From Litsea cubeba (Eukaryota > Streptophyta > Magnoliopsida > Laurales > Lauraceae), in assembly GCA_012931725.1 (NCBI GenBank), contig CM022944.1, forward strand, positions 38,104,094 to 38,168,093: a stretch of 64,000 nt of DNA, read 5' to 3'. This document shows, piece by piece, positions 23,301 through 35,300 of this stretch. The position numbers were made by a program, and so were the translations under genes. The notes under the pieces are model-generated. The model was not told the origin of the DNA and searched no databases. It worked only from the letters and a program-made list of their open reading frames with translations. The stretch's first letter is position 1. The number at the start of each line of letters is the position of its first letter.

Positions 23301-26300
23301 AGAGATCATTCTCTCAAACAATCATTCATGGTTGAACTTTGAAACTTCAAGACCTCTTGATATTCAATTTCATGGACAACAGGAAAAGAAACATGACGGA
23401 GAAGATTTAAATCAAATCATATATTGGTAATCCAAAGAGGGGCACTCTTAGCACAAATTTATTTTCATGAGAACTACAGGTAAGCATAATAATACATTGT
23501 CTGAAATAAAAAGTTCAAATAATAAACAAAAACCTGAAAAATTAGACCATCTGCCGCATGCGAAAGCCTTGGAATGAATTCCTTCAGAAGCTTGGTAACT
23601 GTAGAAAGCAAATAGAAATCCTTCCTCCTGACCTGATAACATAAATAAATTAGTAACAAATTAAATTCTGAAAAAAAAATTGCAGCATCTAAAATATATG
23701 ATGATAGGAGAGCATCAGTTCTCATTTCAAGCTCGACATACCCTAAAAGGTTCCAACTCATATCTGTAATTTGGATTTCTACTTTGGAGAATATGTTGAC
23801 GTTCATAATTTCGAGGTTCAATCACTTCTTTCTCAATCAGCTTCCATCTTTCAGAGAACGGCAGCTGCAACAAAATTTCATCATAGAACCTTATAATTAG
23901 GATAATGCAATAAAAAAGAACAGAACAGTTAGGCACGTCTGGAAACTTTAGTCTAATCTTATAAGAACTAGTTACATTAGGTCTAGAACAAATAGCTCTA
24001 ATGTTTAATTTTTAAGCTACATTTAGTTCGTTTGGTAAAATTCTAAAGAAAAGCTCATATATCAAAGTGCTATGTTTGGTAAACAATCAAATAATAAGAG
24101 CCTATAAGCGGGGATTTTTGTCAATTTCAATAATATAATTTGAATGGGAGAAAATTGATGCAATCGTAGATACGATCGCAAGTGTTGGGGCACAATTAGG
24201 GTTCCGATGGAACAATCACACGATGAAGACACTCTCCAACGATAAGCCCACAAAGGGAAAATCCTATTAACTCCAATCTATGAGATCATTGATATCTAAA
24301 ATGCTATATTTATAATAAAAGAAAGGGAAAATTACACTTTACCACCCTACTATCACCCCTTTTTCACTTTACCCTCTAAACTTTAAAAAGTATTAATTGA
24401 CCCGCTAAACTAATCCAATTGCACGGCCGTTACCCCCTAAGACCAAAATCGAGTTAAAATAGACGGAATAGAGCAACACGTGACACGCACGTGATCCAGG
24501 GCCCACCAGAACACCTTTACCAATTTTATTTTTATCTAAACCCCAAAATGCCCTTATCCCCTTTTATTTTTATCCCCAACTTATCTTTTAATCCTTAAAA
24601 GGGGATAAGGGCATTTTGGGGTTTAGATAAAAATAAAATTGGCAAAGGTGTTCTGGTGGGCCCTGGATCACGTGCGTGTCACGTGTTGCTTTATTCCGTC
24701 TATTTTTAACTCGATTTTGGCCTCAGGGGGTAACGGCCGTGCAATTGGATTAGTTTAGGGGGTTAATTAATACTTTTTAAAGTTTAGGGGGTAAAGTGAA
24801 AAAGGGTGATAGTTGACGGTGGTAAAGTGTAATTTTCCCTAAAAGAAACTTAGGGGCTAAGAAATCAATCCTAATCAAACTAGGAAAAAAAAAATCCTAT
24901 CCAAATTAAAAACCTAATTCAAATTACACTCTTTGCTAAAAATAAAACTAATAACAACTAAAAATCATAATTTCATGGGTCCCACATGTGGCCCATGAGC
25001 CTAGTTGTAACGATGTGGTATTGCTGCTGCATCATTCACCCCAGGTTGGAAAAGAGTTCGACCTCGAACTCGGCTCTTCTTCTTGATGTTGCTTTTGTAG
25101 ATAGTGTGCACTTCAAGCACTTCCTTGGTGAGACGAGAACTTGACCCTTTCTTTGGTGGTGTTGGCTTCCTAGGACAAAGTGTTACTTGCTTTTCACCAT
25201 GCATAATTGTGTATGTGTTGTCACACATTCCATTAGCACCAGTCTTGCTATACATCCATGGACGACCAACAAGATATCACAACTATCCATGGGTACCACA
25301 TTGCACCACACCATATCCGTATAATCTTCACCAATAGAAAATGTAACTGAGCATGCATACCTCACTTGCACTTCATCACATGTCGTTAAACATCTAGCAA
25401 AATAGGGACGATGATGCTTTCGAACTTTTAGCTGCAATCGATCCACTAGAGCTTGAGATATAATGTTCTGACAACTTCCTCCATCAATGACTACCATGCA
25501 TTCCTGACCAATGATTGTTCCTTTTGAGCGAAAAATATTTTCTCACGGCCATTTCTTCACAGTAGTTGATGTAGTGTCTTTGATGACCATGAGAGACTCA
25601 AGACCCTCCTCGGGCATAATGTCTTCCACCTCCTCCGTTTCATTCTCTGTAGGATCATGTGGAGTATCTTTCACATCACTTTCATTCTCAATGAGGTAGA
25701 TGCGTTTGGGACATTCCATTGCACGGTGCCCTTGTTGTTTACAATTATAGCATGTGATCCTATTTTGACCTTCGGGCTTGGTGAAAACTTTCTCCGACGA
25801 ACCACTCAGTTTAGAACCTGCAATTGAGAAATATCAACATGCTATCAAGGCTGAGGGGATTGCAAATCATCAAGCCAAAAAATTTAATGCATCTAAATGG
25901 GTTATGCAGAAGAATTTCTCAATTGCAGGTTCTAAACCGAGTGGTTCGTCGGAGAAAGTTTTCACCAAGTCCAAAGGTCAAAATAGGATCACATGCTATA
26001 ATTGTAAACAACAAGGGCACCATGCAATGGAATGTCCTAAACACATCCACCTCATTGAGAATGAAAGTGCTAAACAATCTCATCAACATTATCAAAATGC
26101 TTGAATGAGAGGATATGTTGTATGTCAAGTGTAAGCCCATTAAAGTATACGTCAACTAATACATAATCATCTTCATTCAAACCACAACGAGCTTGCATGG
26201 TCATAAACTCCACAAAATACTCGACAACTGTCTTAGATCCTTATTTCAAATCTTGAAAACTTGAATGTAGATCTCTAGAGTGATTGAGAGGAAGAAATTT

Positions 26301-29300
26301 TTGCTTCAATAGATTTTTCATCTCGGTCCATGTGTCAACGGGGTCAATTTGTTGGTTTCTTCTCTTCTTTTGCAACTCGGCCCACCATATCGCAGCATAA
26401 TTGCAAAATCAAGTTGGCACCAGTGTAATCTTGTAACCATCAGTCATTGGCTTGTGTGCAAAAATATTTTCAACACACTAACCAATCGTGCAAAAATATT
26501 TTCAACACACTAACCAATCTATCAATTCATCCGGTTTCAATTTTCCATCATAATCGGGAATCAAGAGCTTAATACCTAAATCACGATCAACATTAACGGC
26601 ATGTGGATCTCGTTGATTCCGATTATGTCCTCCGTCATCTCAATGATTATCCTCACGCCGATTATTTTCCAAACTGGTTAATTGGGTTTCAATCCTTGCA
26701 ATAGTCTCTTGCATTTGAGCCATCGTTGCAGATAGTTGATTAACATTTACCGATAATTCCGCAACAGTTCCCCTCAAATCCTTATCTTTATTGGAGGAAC
26801 TCCACTTCTATATGCTTCTTGGGAGGCATTTTTTTTAATGCAAATTCAAAATTTCTGACTGACAAAATTCCTGACTGACCTGATGAATAGATCTGCTCTC
26901 TACGATCACGCTGGCGAAAACGGATTTGAAATCTGACGGTGGATAAGCCCGATATCGTGAAGAGAGGATGTAACCGTCGATCAAGCTAAATATGCCTTTG
27001 ATCGGACTCTGCTGATGTCACCACTTGAACATAAGACCTTGGGCAATCGGGTCCTTGACTTCTCTGTTGATATTATAAGTGGTGTTGGCTGGGTCGAAAC
27101 TAGAAGTGGGTCAGAACTGACCTGACCCAAACTTGATTTCCTTTAACCTGCGTTATAAGCTCTTCACCCAAAATCCGGACACGTGAGATTCAAGATGGCA
27201 CGTGTGAGTGCCTTTGTTTTGCCTTGAGTCCTGCGCCAGAAAAAGAAGAGTGAAGGGAGTAAACCCATCCCTGTTCCTCCAACGAAGTAAAAAAATAGAG
27301 CAGGTCTCTGGCTCTGGCTCTAGAGAGGTGCTGCGAGATGGATGGCTGGTAGTGGAGTGGAGCAGCGGCGAGGGCCAGACGATGGTGTTGGCTGTTGGAC
27401 GACTGTAGTGTTAGTCTCCCCAGGTTTGCCATTAACCCCAGGTTCGCCTTCTGTCCCTTCCTCTGCTCTCTCTCTCTTTCTTCTGCCTCTTCTCTGCTGC
27501 TTCTTCTTTCTTCTCTTTCTACTCTGATCTTTTTTTCCTTTTCTTATTTTTTTCTTTTTTGTTTTCCTCTGGTTTGGGGCTGCGAAGACTCTAGGTCTGG
27601 GAAGAGGAGGAGCCAGGACGGTGACAGGTTTGGGAATGGGAATCGATTGTTGTTTGGGTGCATTTTTTTTTTTTTTTCCCGATTTGGATGGTTTGGGTTT
27701 GGACAGCAATGAACAGCAGATGATTTTGGGCAGCGAATCTGAGATGGATGGTAAGGGATAATGGTTTGGATGGACGATGGATAGACAGAAGGAAGGAAGG
27801 GGGTAATCACACCAATCGATTGTAAGGATTGTTCGGCTCTAATACCAATTGATGCAATCGTAGATATGATCGCAAGTGCCGGGGCACAGTTAGGGTTCCG
27901 ATGGAACAATCACACGAAGAAGACACTCACCAACGAAAAGCCCACAAAGGTAAAATTCTATTAACTCCAAATCTCTAAGATCATTGATCTCTACAATGCT
28001 ATATTTATAATAAAAGAAACTTAGGGGCTAAGAAATCAATCCTAATCGAACTAGGAAACAAGAATAAAAATCCCATCCAAATTAGAAACCTAATTCTAAT
28101 TACACTCTTTGCTAAAAATAAAACTAATAACAATTAAAAATCAGAATTTCATGGGTCCCACATGTGGCCCACGAGCCCGGTTGTAATGATGTGGTATTGC
28201 TGCTGCATCAAAAAGGGTACAAACAAACAGGCCCTAGGGAAAATCCTCCCTTCATTTCTCCACATCCCTGAGACCTTAGAAAAAGGGCCCCTAAGGTTCC
28301 AACCTCCCCACTACTGCCAACAGAGATATGATCCAACGGTTCTCTTTGATGGAAGTCTTGCCATTGCCTTTTGGAAGCTTCTAAAAAAGTCTCATGATAT
28401 TGATCAACTGCTAGTACAATCCAAATTACAATTAGTCAAATAAAACAATATATTAACTTTATTATGATGTTGATCCATAGGGGTACCAGCTCTCAGTAAG
28501 ACAATAAATGAGAGATTGTCGTCATGTGGGGGTCCATTGGTGATCAGGATCACTGCTTTGGTAAAATACCCAATGAATATAATCCATGGCTAAAAATATC
28601 TCATCTATCTGAGTACTATAACCTCTTTATCAACAACCAAAAATAAAAAGGGTAATAAAGCAAGAATCTCGCCCACTGTCCATGGTCAATGTACATCAAC
28701 CATCCATTCTTGTCATAGAGAATGTTTTCAAAAAAATATATATATATCATGTCGTGGAGAATGGTCAATGTATTATACAAAATAGCATGTGTTTAAAATA
28801 AGTCAATAGCAGTCCTGCATCGATTACATGACATGATATGTGGGTTTATGAATCACATTAAAACTTATCACTTCCACCGAGGAGAAGAATATGGATGAGA
28901 CCTTTGACTTTTTGAGTGACTGATTCTTAAATTGCCAACACATGTTTCACGTTCTTTTTTCTTTCTTTCTTTCTTTCTTTCTATTTCCCTTCTCCTCCTC
29001 TTGTTCTTAGTTCATTTATTTAGAATACAGAAAGAGGAGATGGCTGGCTAATACTCGAGATAGAGAATAAAAAATGATCTACGCAAAGAAATGATGTGGG
29101 ATCCTAAAGAAAACTTGTGAGTTCACTGATATTTATGATGTAAAGGTCTCCACTATCATGTTCTCAAGCACCAGAAACTGGCACTATTTCAGCACTTATT
29201 GGCGCAGCCCCAGATCCTCGATCGAATAGATCAACACCTCAGATGGAGTTGATCGAATCCAATGAGCGGATTCCACACAGAACCACACTCACGACCATGA

Positions 29301-32300
29301 TAACCATCGTTAGGAAACTCAAAGGTAATTGAATTAATTGATAAAAGCATAACCATTACAATGGGGGATTCCACTATATATAGAGTGGGATTGTTCTTGG
29401 CAATCAAGACATTCTAAAAATAAGAAAATATCTAATCCTAATCAAAATAGAAGGAAGCAAATCTACAAAGCAATTTTACTAATTTAAGGACAGGGATCCT
29501 TGATCTTTGGAAGGATCATTGATCATGTGGAACCCATCAAGGCATGCTGTCCTCAGATCTGGGCCGGATATTGGGTCGGGCTACATCAACTCTCTCCGGC
29601 TTGAAAAAACTTGACTTCGGTGAGATAATCGCTTCATAGCGCTCATAAAGATCTAGATTTAGGAGCTAGAAGTCTGCAGCAGTAATCCATGTAACATCAA
29701 AAAGAGGACGATTCCACCATCGAACGTATAACTTCTGAAAACCTCCTTGACAAGTAGAAACAATTTGATCGTCAAGCGCATCAACTATCTCGTCGACAGG
29801 TGAAAGATTAACAGGTAGGGAAATAGTCTCTAATCCTCAGTATCTCCATCATTGTCATGACCACAGTAGAGTGCAAGATACTTGACGTTGAAAGTATAAC
29901 TGACACCTAAATCTAATAGTACATCTAGCACATAAGCGTTGCAACCAATCTTCGAATTTTGTACAGGCCTGTATTGCGGGGATGCAACTTCTTGTTAGCT
30001 CCTAGAGGCAATTGCCTTGGACGGATACTGACCATGACCATATCTCCTTCAGCAAATTCAAGACGCTTATCAGCTTGCTGCTTATATGTATCATTGATGG
30101 CAGATAATGTCGGCGGACCTCATGTTGCACTTGTTGCATGTGGTGGAAGAAGTTCTCCGCATCAACACATACTCTTGCATCTATAGGCAAAGGCACAAGA
30201 TCAATAGGTAGTCGCCGGCGAACTACTCTCACGGCTTCAGATGGTGCAGTGTCGGTGGATCAATTGACCGAGTTATTGTACGAACACTCAGTCATAGGAT
30301 ACACTTGATCCCAAGTTGTGATGTGATCACGAACAAGGCATCGTAACAACTAACCAAGACTTCTGTTTACCCCTTCTGTTTGGCCATCAGTTTGAGGGTG
30401 GTAAGCAGTTGAGAAGTTAAGCTTGGTATCGGACATCCATAAAGTCTCCCAAAAATAGCTCATGAACTTTTTATAAAGATTAGAAACAATAGTCTTTGGA
30501 AGGCCATGTAGACAAACGACTTCTTTGAAAAAGAGCTTCGCAACTTTATAGGCATCAGCAGTCAAAGTACAAGGAATAAAGTTTCAGATCTTTGAGAAGC
30601 GATCGACGACGACAAAAATATACTCAACCTTTCTTGGAGTCTTGAGCAAGCCTAGCACAAAATCCATGCCAATGTCTTCCCATGGAGTATGAGGAACAGG
30701 TAAACGTTGATAAGTCCAGTATTCTTCTTGTTGCCTTTGGCAAGTTGGCATGTCCAACATCTCTCGCAAATGCGAATAACACTGGTCTTCATGCGAGGCC
30801 AATAATATATGTCGTTGACAAGAGCAAGTATTTTGTCTCATCCCAGATGCCCACTACACCCTCCAAAATGCAACTCTCGGACAACATATTCTCGAATGGA
30901 TGTAGCAGAAAGGCGGAGTTGTGTACCCTTAAATAAGAAACCATCATGAATGTTGTAATGAGGATGCTTACCAAGATCACCATTGAGAAGTTCTGCATAG
31001 ATGCAGCCAAAGTCTCTGTCATCAGAGTAATCTTGCTTGACATGTTCAAAACCCAGTACACTAATAGACATGGCTGTCAACAAATGCTTTCGCCGACTTA
31101 GTCAATCAGATATCAAGTTAACTTTTCCTGCCTTATGTCGAATGCTGAAACAAAACTCCTGTATACAAGCACTACATTTTGCATGGCTGGTACTGATCTT
31201 CTGCTATGAAGTAGATGTAGCAAAGCATCATTATCAAAATAAAGCATGAATTCTTTGCCAATCAAATAATGTCTGCAATGAAAAATTGACTGTACAACGG
31301 CATAGAATTCCAGATCACAAGGAGAATACTTTCGCTTGGCATCAGAAAGTTTCTCACTAAAAAATGCAATTGGATGTCCTCGGCTAAGAACACATCATGT
31401 GCCTATATTTGATGCATCACAAGCAATTTCGAAGACTTTGTCGAACGCTTAAATTTGGTGAACTAGTGCCTCTATAATCTTGCGCTTGATTTTACCAAAA
31501 GCAATGGCAGCTGCACTAGTCCACTTAAATTCACATTTCTTCATGCTTTCAGTGATAGGCTGTTGAAGTTTCGAATGAATCTCTTGTAGAAAGTTACAAA
31601 ACCATGAAAACTTCGAACTTCACTGATTGTGGTAGGAATGGGCCAATCAAGAATTGCCTTGACCTTATCAGGATCCATTTTAATCCCTCGTGCAAACACA
31701 AGATATCCCAAGAAAATAACAGTCACTCATGAAAGTGCACTTCTTGAGATTAATATAGAAACACTCCCGGCAAAAGAGTTGACAGATTTTATCCAGATAT
31801 TGAAGATGATCTTTTGTCCTGTTGTAGATTAAGATATCATCGAAGTAAAGGATGAAAAATTTTCCAATATAAGGCTGCAACAATTGTGTCAGGACGTGGA
31901 TGAAAGTACTAGGTGTATTGGTCGACCCGAAGGGCATAACCAACTATTTGTAAAGACCATCTTTGATTTTAAATGCAGATTTCCATCATCACCTGGCCTC
32001 GTATGAATTTGATGATAACCACTTCACGGATCAATTTTAGAAAAAATGCATGCACCAGTCATCATATCTAACCAATGTTGTAAAAATCGCTAGGCGGTGG
32101 GCATGGACTAGGGATTAATTCCCGATTAATCCCCTCCTAGTCCGATTAATCCCCGCCTAGGCGGTGACCGCCGACTAGTGCCTAGGCGGCCACCTAGGCC
32201 GATTTTTGCAACAGTGTATCTAACATATCATCTAATCTAAGAATTGGGAAGCGGTACTTTACCGTGATTTTATTGATCGCACGGCTGTCCACGCACATAG

Positions 32301-35300
32301 CCATCTTTCGGCTTTCTTTGGAGTGAGAAGTGTAGGTACTCCATAGGGACTAAGGCTTTCCCTGATATATCCTTTCTATCAAAAGATCATCAACCTGCCT
32401 CTTTAATTCATGAAGCTCTCGGGACAAGATCAATGGTGTGTTGTATTAAGTAGTTGTTTGTGCAGTTTCCTATCACCAATTGGTTTTGGGATTACTGGCC
32501 TAGCAACTTTGACATGGTATCAGAGCCTGAGGTCTCGAGTTTAAAACCACGCAGGGCAGAAATGCCCCATGCCGCGTTGTGTGTTTGTGCGGGCGCAAAA
32601 TGCGCAGGGAAAAAAGGCCCCATGCCGCGTTATAGTCTTGTGCGGGCGTGTGCTTCGGATCCGGGCGGTGTCCTGCCCGAGGGGGGGTATTAAGTAGTTG
32701 TTTGTGCAGCTTCCTATCACCAATTGGTTTTGGGATTACTGGCTAGCAACTTTGACATGTTGTATGTGCCGCAATGGTGGTAGTTCCTTTGGCAGCTCAT
32801 CAGGAACTAAATTAGCATTTTTTTTGCAAAAGAGGATCTACTTCTTGTGGGATGGATGTCTTTTGCAACCTGTTTAGAAATCAAGGCGTACATGACGCCA
32901 TGGTCCTTGCTTTCTTCTTCAAACTTCTGAATAGTCAAGATGGGAAGTGTAGGTGATACCTCAGATGTGGGTGAAGAAGGCTGAGTTGGCAAAGTAAGCA
33001 ACCTGATTTTGCACCCTTTCCAGTTGAAAATACAAGTGATTGTGCTCATAATCAGTACTGACCTTAATATTTGTTTTTAGCCATTGTCGCCAAAAGAGAA
33101 TTGTGTAACGTTCATCGGAATGACGTCACATTGAATAGTGTCTTCATATTTGCCAACCCTGAAAGGAACTACACATTGATGACAGACAAGAATGGAATAA
33201 TTGTCAACCCATGCAACTTTATAAGGCCTTCTATGCTTCTCAGTTGGTAGTTGGAGCTTCTCTACCGCTAATTGGGAGATAACATTCATCGCGCTGCCAC
33301 TATCAATGATAATATTACATGAATTGCCTTTGCAATTGACTCATGACCAGAAAATAAAGGCATGATTCCAGTCTTCATTTTATTCCTTTGAATCAGCTAC
33401 TAGCAGACTATGCTCATGAAAAAGCAACGGGGTGCCGTCATCATCTTCCGTGTCATGCAATTGATCTTCTATGGTTTCATATTGAGGATCTGTGTTGAAT
33501 TGCACTGCCTTTATATGCCCATCATACTTTTCATCATCATCAGGCTCATTGGTAGCATATAAATGAGCCGTGCTACAGGGCCCGAAAGGTGGCACGGCTC
33601 CCTTCGGGCCCGATTTTTTTGCATATAAATTTCTCTGTGGACACTCATTTGCATAATGTCCCCTTTATTTGCAGGCATGACAGACAACTTCTCTTTTATG
33701 TACTCTTCCGCGGGCACAGTTATCATTTTGATTCTGTTGCATCTGCCGCTAGTTTTGCTGTGGAATAGATTGTCTCTGCTGAATAACTTGTTGAAGCCTC
33801 TGAGGTGCTTGCTGGAATGATTTTGGAGGAGGGGGCCTATAACCTTGCATCTGATTGCGATTATAGGTAGGTTCAGGTCCTCATTTAATAGAAGACTCCC
33901 AGGCTCAAAAAGTGTTGCGTCTTCGCAACTGAATTTCATGTTGAGCTTTCCAGGCTTTACTGAAAACCTCATTAACTCTGGTAAAATCAAACATTGCTAC
34001 CTCCCGTTTGATGTCAGATCACAATCCATCCCGATATCTGGTGATGGTCAGACGATCATCTGTTTTCAAGTTACAACGAACAATATATTCACAAAACTTG
34101 TTTGTGTATTCCTCCATAGATAGATTGCCTTACTGTAGAGTGAGATATTCTTGGTGCAGTGTATCCATGTAATCAGAAGGAAGAAAATTCCCTTTAAGCT
34201 TTTCTTTCATGTTAATCCATCTGGTAGTGAGCTAACCCAAAGAAAGCTCACTATTTTCAACACCATACCACCATATTTGAGAAGGACCTTTAAGCTTAAC
34301 CTTCGTAAAGGATATCCGTTGCTCATCATTCATGCTATACCAAGCAAAATAATCTTCAAGAGGATTGAGCCAATCAACAAAAGTTTTTGGACAGGCATCT
34401 CCGATAAAATCAGCCACATCAATTTTGACTTTCTTTGTGATATCATCAGTTTGGGGTGCAACCATGGGACCCAGGGTGTCTCGTTCAGCGATGAGATGCT
34501 GTACAAAGTCACACACAAATTCATGGGTCTCAGTTCTTTCTAGTTGGATGGGTGTGAGTATTTGTGAGGTAATGGTCATGGTCGATCCTTCTTGTGCTAC
34601 CTACTGCTTACCTTGCAATTCAGCAAGTGCAGTTTCCACTATGTGAAGACGATTCATCACCTCGTCCCTTTCTTGGCCCAGTTTGAATATTTGCATATCT
34701 CGTTCTTTGTTCGAGAGCCAATATCGGAGATCTTCACCTCTTCTAGGCATGGTTGGAAAGCCCTTCTCTTTTTCTTTTTTTTAAGATACTATTGGGTTAG
34801 ATCTCTTCCCGGCGACTAGATCTCGGCTATGATACCAACCTGGCGCAGCCCTGAATCCCTGATCGAATAGATCAACGCCTCATATGGGGTTGATTGAATC
34901 CAACGAGGGGATTCCATATAGAACTGCACTCACGACCATGATAACCATCGTTAGGAAACACAAACGGTAATTGAACTAATTGATAAAAGCATAACCATTA
35001 CAAGGGGAGACTCCACTATATATAGAGTGGGATTGTTCTTGGCAATCAAGACATTCTAAAAATAAGAAAATATCTAATCCTAATCAAAATAGAAATCAGG
35101 AAGCAAAATCTACTAAGCAATTTTACTAATTTAGAGACTATCTAATTTAACGATAGGGATCTCTAATCCTTGGAACAATCATTGATCATGTGGGACCCAT
35201 CAAGGCCTGCAGGCCTGAGATTTGGGCCGGATCTTGGGTCGGGCTGCATCACTTATCATGAAGGGATTCCTCTAGTTTTTTTTGCATTTGTTTTCGAACA

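Larger units (their letters stand above)
24156..28210 (-). mobile_element. Deleted Ty3/gypsy element without RT or integrase
   Basis: LTRs at 24,156-25,034 (3' copy, enlarged by a MITE) and 27,850-28,210 (361 bp) begin TGATGCA and end TGCATCA. The flanks AAAAT and AAAAG are an imperfect 5-bp target duplication. The interior (about 2.8 kb) has a tRNA-Met-type primer site, decayed gag, a zinc knuckle and part of protease, then runs straight into the 3' LTR. Reverse transcriptase, RNase H and integrase are missing, so it is non-autonomous. Confidence 0.88.
29200..35251 (-). mobile_element. Chromovirus-type Ty3/gypsy element, full length but decayed
   Basis: LTRs at 29,200-29,588 (389 bp) and 34,841-35,251 (411 bp) begin TGATG and end TGCGCCA on the minus strand. 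A perfect 5-bp target duplication CTTAT flanks it (29,195-29,199; 35,252-35,256). The interior has a tRNA-Met-type primer site, gag, protease, RT, RNase H, integrase, a C-terminal chromodomain and a purine tract CCGGAGAGAGT beside the 3' LTR. Many stops and frameshifts. Removing a TRIM and a MITE leaves about 5.6 kb, a normal chromovirus size. Confidence 0.93.

Noticed and set aside
27320..27709. Lys/Arg-rich open frame on the minus strand
   Set aside because: Low complexity from T- and C-rich leader DNA of the gypsy element; no start context or similarity.
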